DNA of 64,000 bases from Hymenobacter sp. BT559 (GTDB lineage: Bacteria > Bacteroidota > Bacteroidia > Cytophagales > Hymenobacteraceae): the NCBI RefSeq assembly GCF_017571525.1, contig NZ_JAGETY010000015.1:62001-126000 (forward strand), given 5' to 3'. The notes beneath the pieces were generated by a model. The model was not told the DNA's origin. It did no database searches and saw only the letters and a program-made list of their open reading frames with translations. This document shows, in pieces, positions 32,639 to 41,440 of the stretch; within the stretch, counting starts at the first letter, position 1; each line of letters starts with the position of its first letter. Made by a program: the position numbers and the translations under genes.

Positions 32639-34660
32639 TTATACGTCGAGCTTGGCATACTTGGCGTTCTGCTCGATGAAGTCGCGGCGCGGCGCCACTT
32701 CGTCGCCCATCAGCATCGAGAACAGGTGGTCCGACTCGGCGGCCGACTCTACGGTTACCTGCTTCAGGGTGCGGGTTTCGGGCTGCATGGTGGTGGTCCA
32801 GAGCTGCTCGGCATTCATTTCGCCGAGGCCTTTGTAGCGCTGCACGTTCACGGTTTCGGGCTTGCCACGGCCGAGCTCTTCGGTGGCGGCGGCGCGGTCC
32901 TCTTCGGTCCAGCAGTAGCGCTCCTCTTTGCCGCGCTTCACGAGGTAGAGCGGCGGTAGGGCGATGTAGATGTAGCCCTGGTCCACGAGCTGCCGCATGT
33001 AGCGGAAGAAGAACGTGAGGATAAGCGTGCGGATGTGCGAGCCGTCAATATCAGCATCGGTCATGATGATGATTTTGTGGTAGCGCAGCTTGTCGAAGTT
33101 CAGCGGGCCGGTTTCGTTGCCCTCGTCGTCGGTGCCGAAGGCCAGCGACTTGCGCTCGTTGAACGTGACCCCTAGCGCGGTAATCATGTTCTTGATTTCC
33201 TCGTTTTCCAGGATTTTGTGCTCCTGGGCTTTCTCCACGTTCAGGATTTTACCGCGCAGCGGCAAAATGGCCTGAAACGCCCGGTTGCGGCCCTGCTTGG
33301 CGGTGCCGCCGGCCGAGTCACCTTCTACCAGGTACAGCTCACACACCGCGGGGTCCGAGTCGGAGCAGTCGGCCAGCTTGCCGGGCAAGGAGTTGGAGCC
33401 CAGCACGTTTTTGCGCTGCACCATGTCCTTGGCCTTGCGGGCGGCGATGCGGGCTTTGGCGGCCAGTATCACCTTGTCCATGATTTTGTTGGCCTGGCCG
33501 GGGTTTTCCTCCAGGTACTGCGTCAGGATTTCGCCCACCACGGTGTTCACCGCGCCGCTTACTTCCGAGTTGCCGAGCTTGGTCTTGGTCTGGCCCTCAA
33601 ACTGCGGCTCCTGCACTTTCACCGAGATAACGGCCGTGAGGCCCTCGCGGAAGTCGTCGCCGGTGATTTCCACCTTGGCTTTCTCAAACAGTTGCTTCTT
33701 GTCGCCATACGCCTTCAGCACCCGCGTCACGGCCGAGCGGAAGCCACCTACGTGCGTGCCACCCTCAATGGTGTTGATGTTGTTGACGTAGGAATAGACG
33801 TTTTCCTGGTACGAGGTATTGTACTGCAAGGCCACCTCGACCGGCGTGCCGCCCTTCTCGCTTTCCACATAGATGGGCTCGGCGAGCAGCGAAGGACGCT
33901 CGGTGCCATCGAGGTACTGCACGAAGTCGCGCAGGCCACCCTGCGAGTAAAACTCCTCGTAGCGGAAGCCTTCGGCATCGACGTGGCCCACGGCAGCGTC
34001 GCCCAGCGGCTTCTCGCGGCGGTCGGTCAGGGTAATGCGGATGCCCTTATTCAGGAACGACAAGTCGCGCAGGCGGCTGGCGATGGTGGCGTAGCGGTAC
34101 TCTGTTTCCGAAAAGATGCTGGGGTCGGGCAGGAACTGCACCTCCGTGCCGTGCTCGTCGGTGTCACCGATTTCCTTTACCGGATACAGCGGGTGGCCGA
34201 TGGTATACTCCTGCTGGTACACGTGGCCCTTGCGGCGCACGGTTACTTTGAGGTCGGTGCTGAGCGCGTTTACGCAGCTCACGCCCACGCCGTGCAGGCC
34301 GCCCGACACTTTGTACGAGTCTTTGTCAAACTTACCGCCGGCGTGCAGCACAGTCAGCACCACTTCGAGGGCCGAGCGGCCTTCTTTGGCGTGCCAGTCC
34401 ACGGGAATACCCCGGCCGTTGTCACGGACGGTTACCGAATTATTTTCATTAATCGTAACCTGAATAAGGTCGCAGTGCCCGGCTAGGGCCTCATCAATGG
34501 AGTTATCGACTACCTCCCACACCAGGTGGTGCAGGCCCTTGATACCCGTGTCGCCGATGTACATACTGGGGCGCTTGCGCACCGCCTCCAGCCCTTCCAG
34601 CACCTGAATGCTATCGGCCGAATAATCGGCGGGGGCTTTCTTTTCTACTACTTCACTCAT
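32639..34660 (-). CDS. gyrB: DNA gyrase subunit B
   Basis: 673 residues, close to the usual size. The GHKL ATPase motifs WEVVDNSIDEALAG, VRDNGRGIPVDWH and VSGGLHGVGVSCVNAL are present, followed by the transducer domain, the Toprim motifs YLVEGDSAGGTAKQGRNR and TDADIDGSHIRTLIL, and the C-terminal KGLGEMNAEQLWTTTM. With GyrA it introduces negative supercoils using ATP. The QRYKGLGEMN form and gene size favour gyrase over ParE. A perfect TACCTTTG box lies 51 bp upstream of the start. Confidence 0.96.
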   Translation of the reverse strand: MSEVVEKKAPADYSADSIQVLEGLEAVRKRPSMYIGDTGIKGLHHLVWEVVDNSIDEALAGHCDLIQVTINENNSVTVRDNGRGIPVDWHAKEGRSALEVVLTVLHAGGKFDKDSYKVSGGLHGVGVSCVNALSTDLKVTVRRKGHVYQQEYTIGHPLYPVKEIGDTDEHGTEVQFLPDPSIFSETEYRYATIASRLRDLSFLNKGIRITLTDRREKPLGDAAVGHVDAEGFRYEEFYSQGGLRDFVQYLDGTERPSLLAEPIYVESEKGGTPVEVALQYNTSYQENVYSYVNNINTIEGGTHVGGFRSAVTRVLKAYGDKKQLFEKAKVEITGDDFREGLTAVISVKVQEPQFEGQTKTKLGNSEVSGAVNTVVGEILTQYLEENPGQANKIMDKVILAAKARIAARKAKDMVQRKNVLGSNSLPGKLADCSDSDPAVCELYLVEGDSAGGTAKQGRNRAFQAILPLRGKILNVEKAQEHKILENEEIKNMITALGVTFNERKSLAFGTDDEGNETGPLNFDKLRYHKIIIMTDADIDGSHIRTLILTFFFRYMRQLVDQGYIYIALPPLYLVKRGKEERYCWTEEDRAAATEELGRGKPETVNVQRYKGLGEMNAEQLWTTTMQPETRTLKQVTVESAAESDHLFSMLMGDEVAPRRDFIEQNAKYAKLDV

Positions 34661-34710
34661 GCGAGAGAGGGGGTTAAACCGACCGGAAATACGGTCAGGA
34701 AGAGAACATC

Positions 34711-34718
34711 CAAAGGTA
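34711..34718 (-). promoter_or_regulatory. gyrB promoter -7 box
   Basis: The minus strand reads TACCTTTG, an exact TAnnTTTG, about 50 bp before the gyrB ATG. No good TTG at the -33 position. Confidence 0.5.
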
Positions 34719-34777
34719 CTCTTTTAGCTCCATTTAGCCTAGCTTTTGCCCACCTTTTTCAGGGGAAATTCAGACAC

Positions 34778-34815
34778 AAAAAAAGCCCCTGTTGAGGCCG
34801 GCAGGGGCTTTTTTT
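34778..34815 (-). terminator. Strong terminator downstream of a decayed gene
   Basis: A perfect 13-bp stem, 34778-34790 with 34803-34815, has A/T runs on both sides. No intact gene ends here: gyrB begins on its left. The only coding signal that ends close to it is the relic whose stop is 34837-34839 (minus), 22 bp away. Confidence 0.8.
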
Positions 34816-34836
34816 ATACGCTAAAAGCTATGCTGG

Positions 34837-34999
34837 CTACTGGTATACGCCCGCTACGATAGTGCCGAAGCAGAAGCCGTAACCAGCTTCTTTGGTGTAC
34901 GCAGCGGTGGGCAGCACCCGCTGGTAGCCAGTTGCCGCCCGCCGCGGCCTAAAGTCGAATTTAAATAAGGACACTGCTGAGCAACCAGCGTGTTTTCAT
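34837..34999 (-). pseudogene. Decayed secreted-protein gene (N- and C-terminal scraps)
   Basis: On the minus strand an ATG at 34997-34999 opens MKTRWLLSSVLI, which looks like the beginning of a signal peptide, then hits TAA (34961-34963). In another frame a stretch of about 35-45 codons continues, with GYQRVLPTAAYTKEAGYGFC and ending TIVAGVYQ at a TAG (34837-34839), directly followed by a strong terminator. The simplest reading is a secreted protein gene that lost its centre by deletion and shifted frame. The family is not recognised. Confidence 0.5.
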
Positions 35000-35068
35000 A
35001 GCAGTAAGCAGAGGCAGCCACCAGCTAACCGGCCGCATATACTTGCTGATGGCTAGTCGCTTACTATC

Positions 35069-35197
35069 TCAAATGCACTCAGCTACCGACTCGGCGCCGG
35101 CGGCGTTAGCATAAGTATGGGTGTGGTAGCTGGGAAAGTGTTTCTTCACCTCTTCGGGGCCTAGCTGGTCGTACTCGCCGGCGCCCAGCTCGCCCAT
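35069..35197 (-). pseudogene. Short ORF, probable 3' gene fragment
   Basis: The minus strand encodes 42 residues from ATG 35197: MGELGAGEYDQLGPEEVKKH and ending AESVAECI. The composition is protein-like and the frame is open for another ~14 codons upstream of the ATG before a TGA. It could be a small protein, but its position beside another relic favours a fragment of a lost gene. No family recognised. Confidence 0.35.
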
Positions 35198-35308
35198 GAA
35201 GTAGCGCGTGGGGCGCGGAAGGCACTGAAGGCTAGCTCATAAGAGGCGGGGCTTGGGCGTAGGAGCGCTTACTAAGCAGCTAGCTTGGTTTTGCATAAAC
35301 CCCACCCC

Positions 35309-36400
35309 CTACTCTGCCGCCACCGCCCGCGCCGGGCGCGCTGCCTGCACCGCCGCTTCTTTCTCCGAGCCCAGGTAATTGCCATAGCCCACGATTACCG
35401 TAGAAAGCACCACGGCCATGATACCCAGCGATACCGTGCGCATCGTCAGGCGGTTAGCGCCACGCCACTCGTGCAGCAGCAGGCCCCAGAAGCTGCTGAA
35501 GGCGATGATGAAGGCCATGTGCAGCGTCCAGCCCGAAAAGCGGTAAGCTCCCATCTGGCTGTCGCCCATGCCGTAGAAGAAGAACTGCAAGTACCACGTA
35601 AAGCCAGCCAGGGCGCAAAAAATGATGTTGCGCAGCGCCGGCATGGTCGGGTTAAAGTAGTCGGTGTACGTCTTGTTCTTGATGTTGAGGTAAACGCACC
35701 AGGCGGCGTTGGTGGTAAGGCCGCCGAGCATGATAAGGATGTAGGTGGCATTGTTCACGAACAACTCGTTGGTGCCAGCTTGCTGGGCAATAGCGGCAAT
35801 GGGTTTACCCGCCGTGAGGCCGAAGGAAAAGCAGGCGCTCATGATGCCCGAGAACACCGCCACCAGAATGCCTTTGCGCAAGTCAAACTCCGCAATGGCG
35901 GCCTTCTTCTGGTCGCTGCTGAGCGAGTTTTCCTTCATAATGCCCGCCAGCCCGCAGATGACGATGCCCATCACGCACACCACTAGCCCCATCAATATCA
36001 TCTGGCCCGAGGCCGAGCGCACCAGCGCCGGAAACGTGCCCTCATACATGGGCGGCACGACCGTGCCAAACACGGCGCACAGGCCCAGCGTCACGGCCAT
36101 GCCCAGACTCAGGCCCAGGTAGCGCATGGCCAGTCCAAAGGTGAGCCCGCCAAAGCCCCAGAGCACACCCCACATATACGTCCAAAGGAGGGTGGAAGCC
36201 GGCGCTTGCCGAAGCACGCCCAGCAGGTTGTGTACCGTGAGCGAGCCCATTATCCAGGGGGCAAATATCCAGGAAATGATACCGCCTACCAGCCAGTAAC
36301 TTTCCCAGGCCCAGCCTTTTATTTTCTTGTAAGGCAAATAGAAGCTGCCGGAGGCAAAGCCCCCAAGTGCGTGCAGAATAACGCCCCAGATAACGGCCAT
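35309..36400 (-). CDS. rhaT: L-rhamnose/H+ symporter
   Basis: The start at the ATG read at 36398-36400 gives 363 residues starting MAVIWGVILHALGGFASGSF, the family N-terminus; the longer frame is not conserved. Ten membrane helices are seen, with YLPYKKIKGWAWESYWLVGG and NAAWCVYLNIKN typical of RhaT. It imports L-rhamnose (and L-lyxose) with a proton through the inner membrane. It is divergent from rhaEW. A 16-bp CAGGAG-repeat motif and a -7 box (36440-36447) lie in its upstream region. Confidence 0.93.
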   Translation of the reverse strand: MAVIWGVILHALGGFASGSFYLPYKKIKGWAWESYWLVGGIISWIFAPWIMGSLTVHNLLGVLRQAPASTLLWTYMWGVLWGFGGLTFGLAMRYLGLSLGMAVTLGLCAVFGTVVPPMYEGTFPALVRSASGQMILMGLVVCVMGIVICGLAGIMKENSLSSDQKKAAIAEFDLRKGILVAVFSGIMSACFSFGLTAGKPIAAIAQQAGTNELFVNNATYILIMLGGLTTNAAWCVYLNIKNKTYTDYFNPTMPALRNIIFCALAGFTWYLQFFFYGMGDSQMGAYRFSGWTLHMAFIIAFSSFWGLLLHEWRGANRLTMRTVSLGIMAVVLSTVIVGYGNYLGSEKEAAVQAARPARAVAAE

Positions 36401-36439
36401 AGAGAATCGGGTGGGAATGAAGTCGCGGTTGGATGAGCG

Positions 36440-36484
36440 CAAAGCTGCACGCTTGCCCACCCCGAACCCTCCTGTGCTCTCCTG
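36440..36484 (-). promoter_or_regulatory. rhaT promoter with candidate RhaR operator
   Basis: On the minus strand CAGGAG-N4-CAGGAG (36469-36484) is followed by GGG, TTC and, after 16 bp, CAGCTTTG (36440-36447), a near match to TAnnTTTG. The same order occurs upstream of rhaEW and rhaI. Confidence 0.55.
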
Positions 36485-36538
36485 ACGAAAACCGGGGCTA
36501 GCGAAAGTCAGCGACCCGGCTATTTTTTTACATGCAAG

Positions 36539-36583
36539 CAGGAGAGTGCAGGAGTTTGGCGGGGGGCACGGGCCGGAGTTTTG
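36539..36583 (+). promoter_or_regulatory. rhaEW promoter with candidate RhaR operator
   Basis: CAGGAG-AGTG-CAGGAG (36539-36554) directly precedes TTTG (TTG 36556-36558), a 17-bp spacer and GAGTTTTG (36576-36583), one mismatch from TAnnTTTG. A leader of about 45 bases would follow. The motif is mirrored 54 bp away towards rhaT. Confidence 0.6.
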
Positions 36584-36632
36584 TGCCCAAACTACGCCAG
36601 GACTTTTTACGGCTGCTCATTTTATCCCGCTT

Positions 36633-38741
36633 ATGCACCCCACGCTCACCTTTCAGCACGTTAGCTACCTCTGGGACGAAGCCAAAGCCGCCGAGCTAGC
36701 CGGCGACGAAGTGGCGTTGTTTCTCTACCGCTCTAATTTGCTCGGCGCCGACCTGCGCCTGACCAACTACGCCGGCGGCAATACCAGCTGCAAAATCCAG
36801 GCAACGGACCCCGTAAGTGGCCAGCCCGCCGAGGTGATGTGGGTAAAGGGCTCGGGCGGCGACATCGGCACGCTCACCAAGGCCGGCTGCGCCAACCTCT
36901 ACGTGGAGAAGCTGCACCAGCTCAAAAACCGCTACCGTGGCTTGGCCCACGAGGATGAGATGGTGGGCCTGTTTGAGTACTGCCTCTTCGACCCCAAGTG
37001 CGCCACGCCCAGCATCGACACCCCGCTGCACGGCCTGCTGCCCTTCAAGCACATCGACCACCTGCACCCCGATGCCCTTATCGCCATTGCGGCCAGCAAG
37101 GACGGTGAGCGCATTATGCACGAGATTTGGGGCGACACCATGGGCTGGCTGCCCTGGCAAAAGCCAGGCTTCGACCTGGGCCTGCAGCTCGAAAAAATCG
37201 TGCAGGAAAACCCGAGTCTGCGCGGCGTTATCCTGGGCGGCCACGGCTTGTTTACCTGGGGCGATACGAGCTACGAGTCGTACATGAATACGCTGGAAGT
37301 CATTGAGATGGCGGCCACGTACTTAGAAGCCAACTACGGCAAAAACCGCCCGGTTTTCGGCGGTGTGAAGCTAGCAAATGGCCCCGACGAGGCCACCCGC
37401 CATCGGCAGGCTGCCGCCATCATGCCCGTGCTGCGGGGGCTAGCCAGCAGCCAGCGCCGCATGCTGGGCCACTACACCGACGATGCCCGGGTATTGGAGT
37501 TTGTGAATTCGCATGACCTGGCGCGCCTGGCCGCCAAGGGCACCAGCTGCCCCGACCACTTTTTGCGCACCAAAATCCGCCCGCTCGTGCTCGCCCCCGA
37601 GCAAATGCAAGGCGACGCGGCCAGCGTAAAAACCTACCTCGAAGGTGAGTTTGCCGCCTACCGCCAGGAGTACGTGGCCTACTACGAGCGCAGCAAGCAC
37701 CCCAACTCGCCGGCCGTGCGCGACGCCAACCCCGTTATTATTCTGTGGCCGGGCGTGGGCTTGTTTTCGTTTTCAAAGGACAAGCAGACTGCCCGCGTGG
37801 CGGCCGAGTTTTACACCAACGCCATCAACGTGATGCGGGGTGCCGAGGCTGTGAGCGAATACCAGGGCCTGGCCGAGCAGGAAGCCTTCAACATCGAGTA
37901 CTGGCTGCTCGAAGAAGCCAAGCTGCAGCGCATGCCCAAGCCCAAAAGCCTCTCGGGCAAAATCGCCTACGTAACCGGTGGCACCGGCGGCATCGGGCTC
38001 GCTATCTGCGAGCTGCTGCTCCAAAACGGCGCCTGCGTGGTAGCCACTGACCGCGACCGCCTGGCAGAAACCCAGACCTCGCTGCGCAAGAAATTCGGCA
38101 AGGACAGCGCCCTCACCGCGCCCATCGACGTGCTCGATGCCGAGGCCATCGCCGAGAGCCTGCGCCAGACGGTGCTGCAATTTGGCGGCGTCGATATCGT
38201 GGTGAACTGCGCCGGGCTGAGCATCAGCAAGCCCCTGGCCGAGACAACGCAGGCTGACTGGGACATCCTCAACGACGTGCTCGTGAAGGGCCAGTTTTTG
38301 GTGAGCCAGCAGGCCGTGGCCATTCAGCGCCAGCAGGGCCTGGGCGGCGATATCATCAACATTGCCAGCAAAAACGGTCTGGTAGCCGGCCCCAACAACG
38401 TGGCCTACGGCACGGCCAAAGCCGCGCAGCTGCACCTGAGCCGCCTGCTCGCCGCCGAGCTGGGCGCAGACAAAATTCGCGTCAACACCGTCAACCCCGA
38501 CGCCGTGCTGCGCGGCTCCAAAATCTGGGAAGGCGACTGGGCCGCCGGCCGGGCCAAGGCCTACGGCATCTCGGTCGAGGAGCTGCCCCAGCACTACGCC
38601 AAGCGCACGCTGCTGGGCGAAGAAGTACTGGCCGAGGACATCGCCAAGGCCGTGCTCGTCTTCGTCGATGGCTCGCTGAGCAAGAGCACCGGCAACGTGC
38701 TCAACGTGGATGGCGGCGTGGCAATGGCCTTCGTGCGCTAG
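36633..38741 (+). CDS. rhaEW: Bifunctional rhamnulose-1-phosphate aldolase / lactaldehyde dehydrogenase
   Basis: Start at ATG 36633, giving 702 residues, the usual size (~690). The N-terminal class II aldolase/adducin-like part (about 20-420) has NYAGGNTSCKI and HIDHLHPDALIAIA with metal-ligand His; the C-terminal SDR part (about 430-700) has AYVTGGTGGIGLAI, NCAGLS and the catalytic YGTAKAAQ. The first half splits L-rhamnulose-1-P to DHAP and L-lactaldehyde; the SDR half is known in this family to oxidise lactaldehyde to L-lactate. The downstream LutABC genes fit that product. It is transcribed divergently from rhaT. Confidence 0.93.
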   Translation: MHPTLTFQHVSYLWDEAKAAELAGDEVALFLYRSNLLGADLRLTNYAGGNTSCKIQATDPVSGQPAEVMWVKGSGGDIGTLTKAGCANLYVEKLHQLKNRYRGLAHEDEMVGLFEYCLFDPKCATPSIDTPLHGLLPFKHIDHLHPDALIAIAASKDGERIMHEIWGDTMGWLPWQKPGFDLGLQLEKIVQENPSLRGVILGGHGLFTWGDTSYESYMNTLEVIEMAATYLEANYGKNRPVFGGVKLANGPDEATRHRQAAAIMPVLRGLASSQRRMLGHYTDDARVLEFVNSHDLARLAAKGTSCPDHFLRTKIRPLVLAPEQMQGDAASVKTYLEGEFAAYRQEYVAYYERSKHPNSPAVRDANPVIILWPGVGLFSFSKDKQTARVAAEFYTNAINVMRGAEAVSEYQGLAEQEAFNIEYWLLEEAKLQRMPKPKSLSGKIAYVTGGTGGIGLAICELLLQNGACVVATDRDRLAETQTSLRKKFGKDSALTAPIDVLDAEAIAESLRQTVLQFGGVDIVVNCAGLSISKPLAETTQADWDILNDVLVKGQFLVSQQAVAIQRQQGLGGDIINIASKNGLVAGPNNVAYGTAKAAQLHLSRLLAAELGADKIRVNTVNPDAVLRGSKIWEGDWAAGRAKAYGISVEELPQHYAKRTLLGEEVLAEDIAKAVLVFVDGSLSKSTGNVLNVDGGVAMAFVR

Positions 38742-38770
38742 CCCCTACCGCCTCCGGGTGGCCTGATAAG

Positions 38771-38858
38771 AACGTCATGCAGCGCTTGTCGAGGCAGCTC
38801 TACCGAACGATGCCCTAGCGGCATGGTAGAGCTGCCTCGACAAGCGCTGCATGACGTT
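38771..38858. repeat. Perfect 34-bp inverted repeat after rhaEW
   Basis: Arm 38771-38804 is the exact reverse complement of 38825-38858; an inner ATGCC/GGCAT pair extends the hairpin. A T-run follows (38858-38865), so it may also end rhaEW transcription. It belongs to the GTCATGC repeat family also found at 42795-42904 and, shortened, at 6330-6360. Confidence 0.9.
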
Positions 38859-38930
38859 GTTTTTTAGGGCCGCTTTTCTTAAAAAGCGCCTAAATTCAAC
38901 GACAGCGTGCATTCTGCCTACTGTTTTGAG

Positions 38931-38938
38931 TAGCTTTG
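38931..38938 (+). promoter_or_regulatory. -7 box of the rhaR gene
   Basis: TAGCTTTG is an exact TAnnTTTG, 35 bp upstream of the rhaR ATG. No clear TTG at -33. Confidence 0.45.
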
Positions 38939-38972
38939 GCGTCCTGCCCTGCCCGTTATAATTTTCTGCACT

Positions 38973-39983
38973 ATGTATAAGCCCCAGCTCAAACCGCTCG
39001 ATAAAACCCCGAAGTACAAGCAAATTGTGCAGTCGGTAATTATGGATATTGAGCGCGGTGTGTTGAAGAACGGCGACCAGCTGCCGAGCATCAGCGAGCT
39101 GAGCATTGAGCACTACCTGGCCCGCGACACGGTGGAGAAGGCCTACCGCGAGCTGCGCGAGCGCGGCTTCATCACCTCGGTGCAGGGCAAGGGCTACTAC
39201 GTGCAGGCCCGTGATACTAACAAGCTGAAAATCTTGATGATTTTCAACAAGTTGAGCTCCTACAAAAAGGAAATCTACTACGCTTTTCTTGAAGCGCTGG
39301 GCGACCGGGCTACCGTCGATTTACAGATTCACCACTACAATGTGCACCTGTTTCAGGAGATTATCGAGAAAAACCTGGGCAAGTATAATTACTATGTGGT
39401 GATGCCGCACTTCACGCTTGACACGGATAAAAGTCTGTTCATCAGTATCCTACATACAATACCGCCGCACGAGCTGGTACTGCTCGACAAAGACCTGCCC
39501 GAGCTGAAGCACGATTGTCTGCGCGTGTTTCAGGATTTTGACAAGGATATTTTCAACGCCCTCGTTAATACGCAAGACCTACTGGCCAAGTATTCGCGGC
39601 TAGTACTCATCCTGCCTTCCGATGCCAATCACCCCGAAGAACTGCCCTGGGGCTTCCGCTCGTTTTGCCTGAGTCGCAACAAGGAATTTTCGGTGGTTGA
39701 AGACGCTAAAAACGAGATACTTGCCGAAGGCACGGCCTACGTAGTCATCCGCGAAACTGACCTGGTGGAGCTAGTCAAAAAGATTCGCCAGACCAGCTTC
39801 CTGCTAGGCCGTGAAATCGGCATTATTTCCTTCAACGAAACGCCCCTGAAGGAGCTGCTCAACATGACGGTGATTACCACCGACTTCGTGGCCATGGGTC
39901 GCACGGCGGCCACCCTGCTGCTCGAGAACAAGCACGTGAAGGTGAATAACCCCTTTTACACCATCCGCCGCGGCTCACTGTAA
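38973..39983 (+). CDS. rhaR: GntR-family regulator with sugar-binding domain (RhaR-like)
   Basis: 336 residues. The N-terminal winged helix (about 10-78) reads YKQIVQSVIMDIERGVLKNG and SELSIEHYLARDTVEKAYRE, then GFITSVQGKGYYV. The rest (about 85-330) is a periplasmic-binding-like effector domain of LacI type, with IGIISFNETPLKELLN and TVITTDFVAMGRTAATLLL. This arrangement is the usual regulator of rhamnose genes in Bacteroidota. It probably binds the CAGGAG-repeat sites before rhaT, rhaEW and rhaI (inference). Rhamnose or a catabolite is the likely effector. Confidence 0.88.
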   Translation: MYKPQLKPLDKTPKYKQIVQSVIMDIERGVLKNGDQLPSISELSIEHYLARDTVEKAYRELRERGFITSVQGKGYYVQARDTNKLKILMIFNKLSSYKKEIYYAFLEALGDRATVDLQIHHYNVHLFQEIIEKNLGKYNYYVVMPHFTLDTDKSLFISILHTIPPHELVLLDKDLPELKHDCLRVFQDFDKDIFNALVNTQDLLAKYSRLVLILPSDANHPEELPWGFRSFCLSRNKEFSVVEDAKNEILAEGTAYVVIRETDLVELVKKIRQTSFLLGREIGIISFNETPLKELLNMTVITTDFVAMGRTAATLLLENKHVKVNNPFYTIRRGSL

Positions 39984-40073
39984 TCATTTAACAGGTATCA
40001 ATTAACATTTAACAGTTGGTTGACTAACCTCTTGGCTTGACAGAACGACTGTTGAATGTTTAAATGAATCAGG

Positions 40074-40118
40074 CAGGAGAGTTCAGAACAGTTCGGATGC
40101 GACGGGCCGGGTACTTTG
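40074..40118 (+). promoter_or_regulatory. rhaI promoter with candidate RhaR operator
   Basis: CAGGAG-AGTT-CAGAAC (40074-40089) is followed by TTC (40092-40094), a 16-bp spacer and GTACTTTG (40111-40118). The order and spacing repeat those of rhaT and rhaEW. The second half-site is weaker (CAGAAC). Confidence 0.5.
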
Positions 40119-40156
40119 CTACTCCTTAAAAAAGGCCTTTTTCCCACCCTAGCGCC

Positions 40157-41437
40157 ATGCTCACCGAAGACCAACTCCACGACCTGAACCAGCCGCTGCT
40201 GGCCGAGCACCATCTGCAATTCGATTACCTGGCCGACCTGCTGGCCCGGCGCGGAGTCGACGCCCACCAGCTCATTCTGCAACTCGTGGAGTTTCAGGTG
40301 GCTATTCCGAGCTGGGCGCTGGGCACGGGCGGCACGCGCTTTGGGCGCTTTCCGGCCGGCGGCGAGCCGCGCTCGCTGGAAGAGAAAATCAGCGATGTGG
40401 GCCAGCTCAACCAGCTCAACGGCTCGTCGAACTCAATTTCGCTGCACATTCCGTGGGATATCCCGCAGGATAGTAACGGCTTGCACCAGCTGCTGGCCAG
40501 CCAGGGCCTGTCGATTGACTCGATGAACTCCAACACCTTCCAGGACCAGAAAGAGCAGGCGCACACCTACAAGTTTGGCTCGCTGAGCGCCACCGACCGG
40601 GCCGTGCGCGAGCAGGCCATTCAGCACAATATTGAGTGCATTAACTACGGCACCCAGCTCGGGGCCAAGGTGCACACCGTGTGGTTGGCCGATGGCTCTA
40701 ACTTTCCGGGTCAGAGCCACTTGCGCCGCGCCTACTTACGCACCCAGGAGAGCCTGGCGGCCATCTACGAGGCGCTGCCTTCCGACTGGACCATGCTCAT
40801 CGAATACAAGCCCTACGAGCCCAACTTCTACTCGATGGTGATTCCCGACTGGGGCACCTCTTACACGCTGTGCCAGAGCCTGGGTAAGCAGGCGCAGGTG
40901 CTCGTGGACCTGGGCCACCACCTGCCCAACACCAACATCGAGCAGATAGTGGGCCGCCTGCGCCAGCTAGGCCGGCTAGGGGGCTTTCATTTCAACGGCT
41001 CGGGCTACGGCGACGACGACCTGACCACAGGCAGCGCCAAGCCCTTCCAGCTCTTCCTCATCTTCAATGAGTTGGTTGACGCTAACCAGGATGCTAGCCT
41101 GACTGCCGCCAGCGTGGCCTACATGATAGATGCCAGCCACAACACCAAGGACCCGCTCGAAGACCTGCTGCAATCGGTAGACAACATCATGGGCGCCTAC
41201 GCCAAGGCCCTGCTCGTAGACCGCACCGCCCTGGCCGAAGCCCAGGACGCCAACGACACCGTGCGGGCCGAGGAAATCTTGCGCGACGCCTTCCTCACCG
41301 ATGTGCGCCCGCTGGTGGCCGAGGCCTACCGCCAGGCTGGCGGCGCGCTGCACCCGGTGCGGGCCTACCGCGCGGCCGGCGTGCGGCAGCAGCTCATTGC
41401 GCAGCGCGGCAAATTCAGCCTCTCAACCGGCCTGTAA
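40157..41437 (+). CDS. rhaI: L-rhamnose isomerase, RhaI type
   Basis: 426 residues, the size of the Pseudomonas stutzeri-type rhamnose isomerase rather than RhaA. The xylose-isomerase-like TIM barrel shows GFHFNGSGYGDDDL, LIEYKPYEPNFYS and VLVDLGHHLPNTN, with metal-ligand Glu, Asp and His. It converts L-rhamnose to L-rhamnulose. The kinase gene follows after 3 bp, so the two form one transcript. Confidence 0.92.
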   Translation: MLTEDQLHDLNQPLLAEHHLQFDYLADLLARRGVDAHQLILQLVEFQVAIPSWALGTGGTRFGRFPAGGEPRSLEEKISDVGQLNQLNGSSNSISLHIPWDIPQDSNGLHQLLASQGLSIDSMNSNTFQDQKEQAHTYKFGSLSATDRAVREQAIQHNIECINYGTQLGAKVHTVWLADGSNFPGQSHLRRAYLRTQESLAAIYEALPSDWTMLIEYKPYEPNFYSMVIPDWGTSYTLCQSLGKQAQVLVDLGHHLPNTNIEQIVGRLRQLGRLGGFHFNGSGYGDDDLTTGSAKPFQLFLIFNELVDANQDASLTAASVAYMIDASHNTKDPLEDLLQSVDNIMGAYAKALLVDRTALAEAQDANDTVRAEEILRDAFLTDVRPLVAEAYRQAGGALHPVRAYRAAGVRQQLIAQRGKFSLSTGL

Positions 41438-41440
41438 GCG

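Larger units (their letters stand above)
34661..35308. other. 648-bp region between gyrB and rhaT: relics, no intact gene
   Basis: The gyrB promoter, a strong terminator, the decayed secreted-protein gene and a second short coding scrap (35069-35197) account for most of it. The remainder shows no open frame of more than 40 codons with coding character. Confidence 0.65.

Noticed and set aside
33218..34486. 422-codon plus-strand frame
   Set aside because: Antisense to gyrB, whose motifs are unambiguous.
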